Source: JAGLCY01 sp965363725 (GTDB lineage Bacteria; Krumholzibacteriota; Krumholzibacteriia; LZORAL124-64-63). From it: DNA of 24,121 nt. How positions within the stretch are numbered: the first letter of the stretch is position 1; each line of letters starts with the position of its first letter. The notes beneath the pieces were generated by a model. It had not been told where the DNA came from, made no database searches, and was given only the letters and a program-made list of their open reading frames with translations. Where the stretch lies: the NCBI GenBank assembly GCA_965363725.1, contig CBDTUS010000038.1:1-24121 (forward strand), written 5' to 3'. Positions 22,124 through 24,121 of the stretch are shown here, piece by piece. The translations under genes were made by a program, and so were the position numbers.

Positions 22124-24121
22124 ATGGATTTCCGGGCACGGGTCATTCTGATATCGGCTTGCCTGCTGATGTCTTCCCTTTTTTCCTCACCCTCTTTTGC
22201 CGTCGATGAAGTGGGGCATGATTGGCCCTGGGTCAACCCTCAGCCCCAGGGTGAGGTCCTCGATGATTTTGCGGTAGTCGACGGCAATCTCATATTCGCG
22301 GTCGGGGTCGGCGGGATGGTGCTGCGCAGCGACGACGGCGGCTTCCATTGGCGCATCCAGCCCACCGGGACAACAGCCTGGCTGCAGAGCGTCGATTTCA
22401 CGGACGGGATGAACGGCACGATCGTCGGCGAAAGCGATCTGGCGGGGATCATCCTGCACACGGTCGACGGTGGTGAAACCTGGCAGCCGCAGGGGTCGGG
22501 TTCCCTGCCCTGGCTCACCTCCGTGGAATATCTCGATGCGAACACCGGCGCGATCGTGGGCTGGTCGGGCACCATCCTGTGGACGATCGACGGTGGGACC
22601 AACTGGATACCCCGGGACAGCGGCACCACCGAGCGTCTCTATTCGGTCCACCTGTTCGACGCTGAAACGGCGGTGGCCGTGGGTGGAGGCGGGGTCATCT
22701 TACGCACGACCGACGCCGGGGAAACCTGGCATCTCATTCCCAGCAACACCACCGAACGTTTGGAGGCGGTCGACTTCGGCGGCCCGGTCCATGGAGCCGC
22801 GGTAGGCAGGAACGGCATCGTTCTCTATTCCTACAATGGCGGACTGGCCTGGAGCGAACGGGTCAGCGGCACGGGCGAATGGCTGAATGACGTGGCTTTC
22901 CGGGATGAGAACAACGCCCTGGCGGTGAGCCATCTCGGGGCCGTGATCCATTCGGAAAACGGGGGTATCAACTGGAGCCCCCTGGTCCCGCCGTCGTCTT
23001 CGGGGTGGAACGCGGTGGACTTCACTCCCGCCGGCGGCATCCTGTTGACCGGCGGCAATGGAAGTCTGTGGCAGAGTGATCCCGCCTGGGGAGACTGGTC
23101 CAACGCCCAGGCCGGATCCACCATGTGGTTGCAGAGCATTGCCAGGGTGACGGATGAAATCGCAGTCGTCGTGGGTTACGACGGCGCCGTGTTGCGCACC
23201 ACCGACGCGGGGGGGACCTGGAACGAAATCGATGCGGGCTGTGACACGACCTTCCGGGGCGTCGATTTCGCCGACGAATTCACGGGAATGGCCGTGGGTG
23301 ATTTCGGGGTCGTCCGGCGCACCGATGACGGCGGTCTGACCTGGTCGCCCCTGGCCACCGGAGCGACCGCCCATCTTTATGATGTCGCCTGTCTCGACGC
23401 CGATCACGCCGTGGCCGTGGGCTGGGGTCGGACCATTCTTTACACCTCGGACGGAGGAATATCCTGGGAAGAGAGGCAGGGCGGTGATGGCTTCGACTAT
23501 CATCAGGCCGTGTTTTTTATCGACGATCTGTATGGCTGGACGTCCACCTTCTATGGCGATGTGTGGCACACCGCTGACGGCGGCCTGACCTGGGAGAAAC
23601 AGGTCGACACTTTTCTCGACCTGCAGGACATCAGATTCTCCGATCGGCGGCACGGGATCTCGGTCGGCGGGGTGGACGGCAACGCCACCCTGTTGACCGA
23701 CGACGGTGGCCTGACCTGGACCGAGCAGGCCAACCCGGACAACGCCTACCTCAACGGGGTCGCGCTCCGGGATTCGGTGACGGGCATCGCCGTGGGCCAG
23801 GGGATATTTCGCACCTGGGACGGCGCGGCGACCTGGGACCGCGATTTCGCCTATTCCGTTTTTTTCGATGATGTCTGCTACTTGGGTGACGGCGTCGCCC
23901 TGGCGGTGGGTCAAGGCGGGGCCATCCTGCGGGCCGGGCCCGATGGCGTTTCGCTGGTGCGCGAGGGTCCGCCCCGCGCGATGGCCGGAATCAACATTTA
24001 TCCCAACCCCTTCAACCCGGTGACAAAAATCGTCTTTTCCCTTCCCCGGCAACAGATGGTGCGGATAGGGATTTTCGATGTCTCGGGGCGGAATGTCCGC
24101 ACCCTGGCCGCCCGGACTTTT
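22124..24121 (+). CDS. Secreted YCF48-type beta-propeller protein with FlgD-like domain, 3' end cut
   Basis: The frame is open from the ATG (AAGGGGGAC just upstream) to the last base, 666 codons. A signal peptide (MDFRARVILISACLLMSSLF, ending near SFA) is followed by about 13 repeats with the YCF48/BNR blade motif, for example VGWSGTILWTIDGGTNW, VGGGGVILRTTDAGETW, VGYDGAVLRTTDAGGTW and VGDFGVVRRTDDGGLTW. Some blades are degenerate (VSHLGAVIHSENGGINW; TGGNGSLWQSDPAWGDW). From about residue 625 the FlgD-like Ig domain begins (INIYPNPFNPVTKIVFSL, GIFDVSGRNVRTL) and is cut by the window edge. About 30-50 residues are probably missing. It has the same architecture as the propeller at 5261-7810 but is not a close copy. 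A surface or extracellular role is inferred. Confidence 0.88.
   Translation, partial: MDFRARVILISACLLMSSLFSSPSFAVDEVGHDWPWVNPQPQGEVLDDFAVVDGNLIFAVGVGGMVLRSDDGGFHWRIQPTGTTAWLQSVDFTDGMNGTIVGESDLAGIILHTVDGGETWQPQGSGSLPWLTSVEYLDANTGAIVGWSGTILWTIDGGTNWIPRDSGTTERLYSVHLFDAETAVAVGGGGVILRTTDAGETWHLIPSNTTERLEAVDFGGPVHGAAVGRNGIVLYSYNGGLAWSERVSGTGEWLNDVAFRDENNALAVSHLGAVIHSENGGINWSPLVPPSSSGWNAVDFTPAGGILLTGGNGSLWQSDPAWGDWSNAQAGSTMWLQSIARVTDEIAVVVGYDGAVLRTTDAGGTWNEIDAGCDTTFRGVDFADEFTGMAVGDFGVVRRTDDGGLTWSPLATGATAHLYDVACLDADHAVAVGWGRTILYTSDGGISWEERQGGDGFDYHQAVFFIDDLYGWTSTFYGDVWHTADGGLTWEKQVDTFLDLQDIRFSDRRHGISVGGVDGNATLLTDDGGLTWTEQANPDNAYLNGVALRDSVTGIAVGQGIFRTWDGAATWDRDFAYSVFFDDVCYLGDGVALAVGQGGAILRAGPDGVSLVREGPPRAMAGINIYPNPFNPVTKIVFSLPRQQMVRIGIFDVSGRNVRTLAARTF

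Noticed and set aside
22700..24052. 450-codon minus-strand open frame opposite the second propeller
   Set aside because: Its repeats are the reverse translation of the DGG-x-W blades; the plus strand has the signal peptide, Shine-Dalgarno and domain matches.

Overview
This is a high-GC bacterial chromosomal segment of ordinary, intact genes. There is no phage, IS element, CRISPR array, tRNA or rRNA. The gene content suggests an uncultured FCB-group bacterium of the Krumholzibacteriota/Eisenbacteria kind. The signs are large secreted YCF48-type beta-propellers with FlgD-like 'NPFNP' C-terminal domains, a secreted right-handed beta-helix protein, and two transmembrane Ser/Thr kinases with extracytoplasmic TPR or PD40-propeller sensors. 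This placement is inferred from domain style and was not tested by phylogeny.

Layout, left to right. (1) 1-293 (-): the start of a secreted sialidase-like/BNR protein, cut by the window edge and divergent from a 7-TM integral membrane protein (457-1044, +). (2) 1041-3818 (-): a kinase with TPR sensor. (3) 3964-5133 (-): a beta-helix protein. (4) 5261-7810 (-): a 13-repeat YCF48 propeller with FlgD-like tail. (5) 8196-10895 (+): a kinase with PD40 propeller. (6) 10913-12574 (-) and 12831-14381 (+): two divergent lipoproteins, one TPR and one with a ZU5-like plus proprotein-convertase P-domain. (7) 14407-16056 (-): an ABC-F ATPase, divergent from a DsrE-like protein (16232-16573, +). (8) 16575-17585 (-): an ELIC-like pentameric ligand-gated ion channel. 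(9) 17745-19151 (-) and 19271-20395 (-): a GH109-like oxidoreductase/glycosidase with Tat signal and a GH53 endo-galactanase. (10) 20650-21171 (+) and 21284-22063 (+): an exported group-1-like truncated hemoglobin and a secreted PF00756-type esterase. (11) 22124-end (+): a second YCF48 propeller, cut inside its FlgD-like domain.

Most of the products are predicted to act at or outside the cytoplasmic membrane: secreted propellers and helices, lipoproteins, transmembrane sensor kinases, a ligand-gated channel, and exported hemoglobin and hydrolases. The genes look largely monocistronic. Many have an extended -10 promoter of the form TRTGN-TATAAT with no recognisable -35, and these elements also fix the correct start codons. 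The most interesting items are this shared promoter form, a perfect 7-1-7 palindrome resembling a Fur-family operator before the exported hemoglobin, the atypical distal heme pocket of that hemoglobin, the pLGIC with an inverted repeat inside its promoter, and a short C-terminal tail on the beta-helix protein. I did not find a convincing new multi-gene system.
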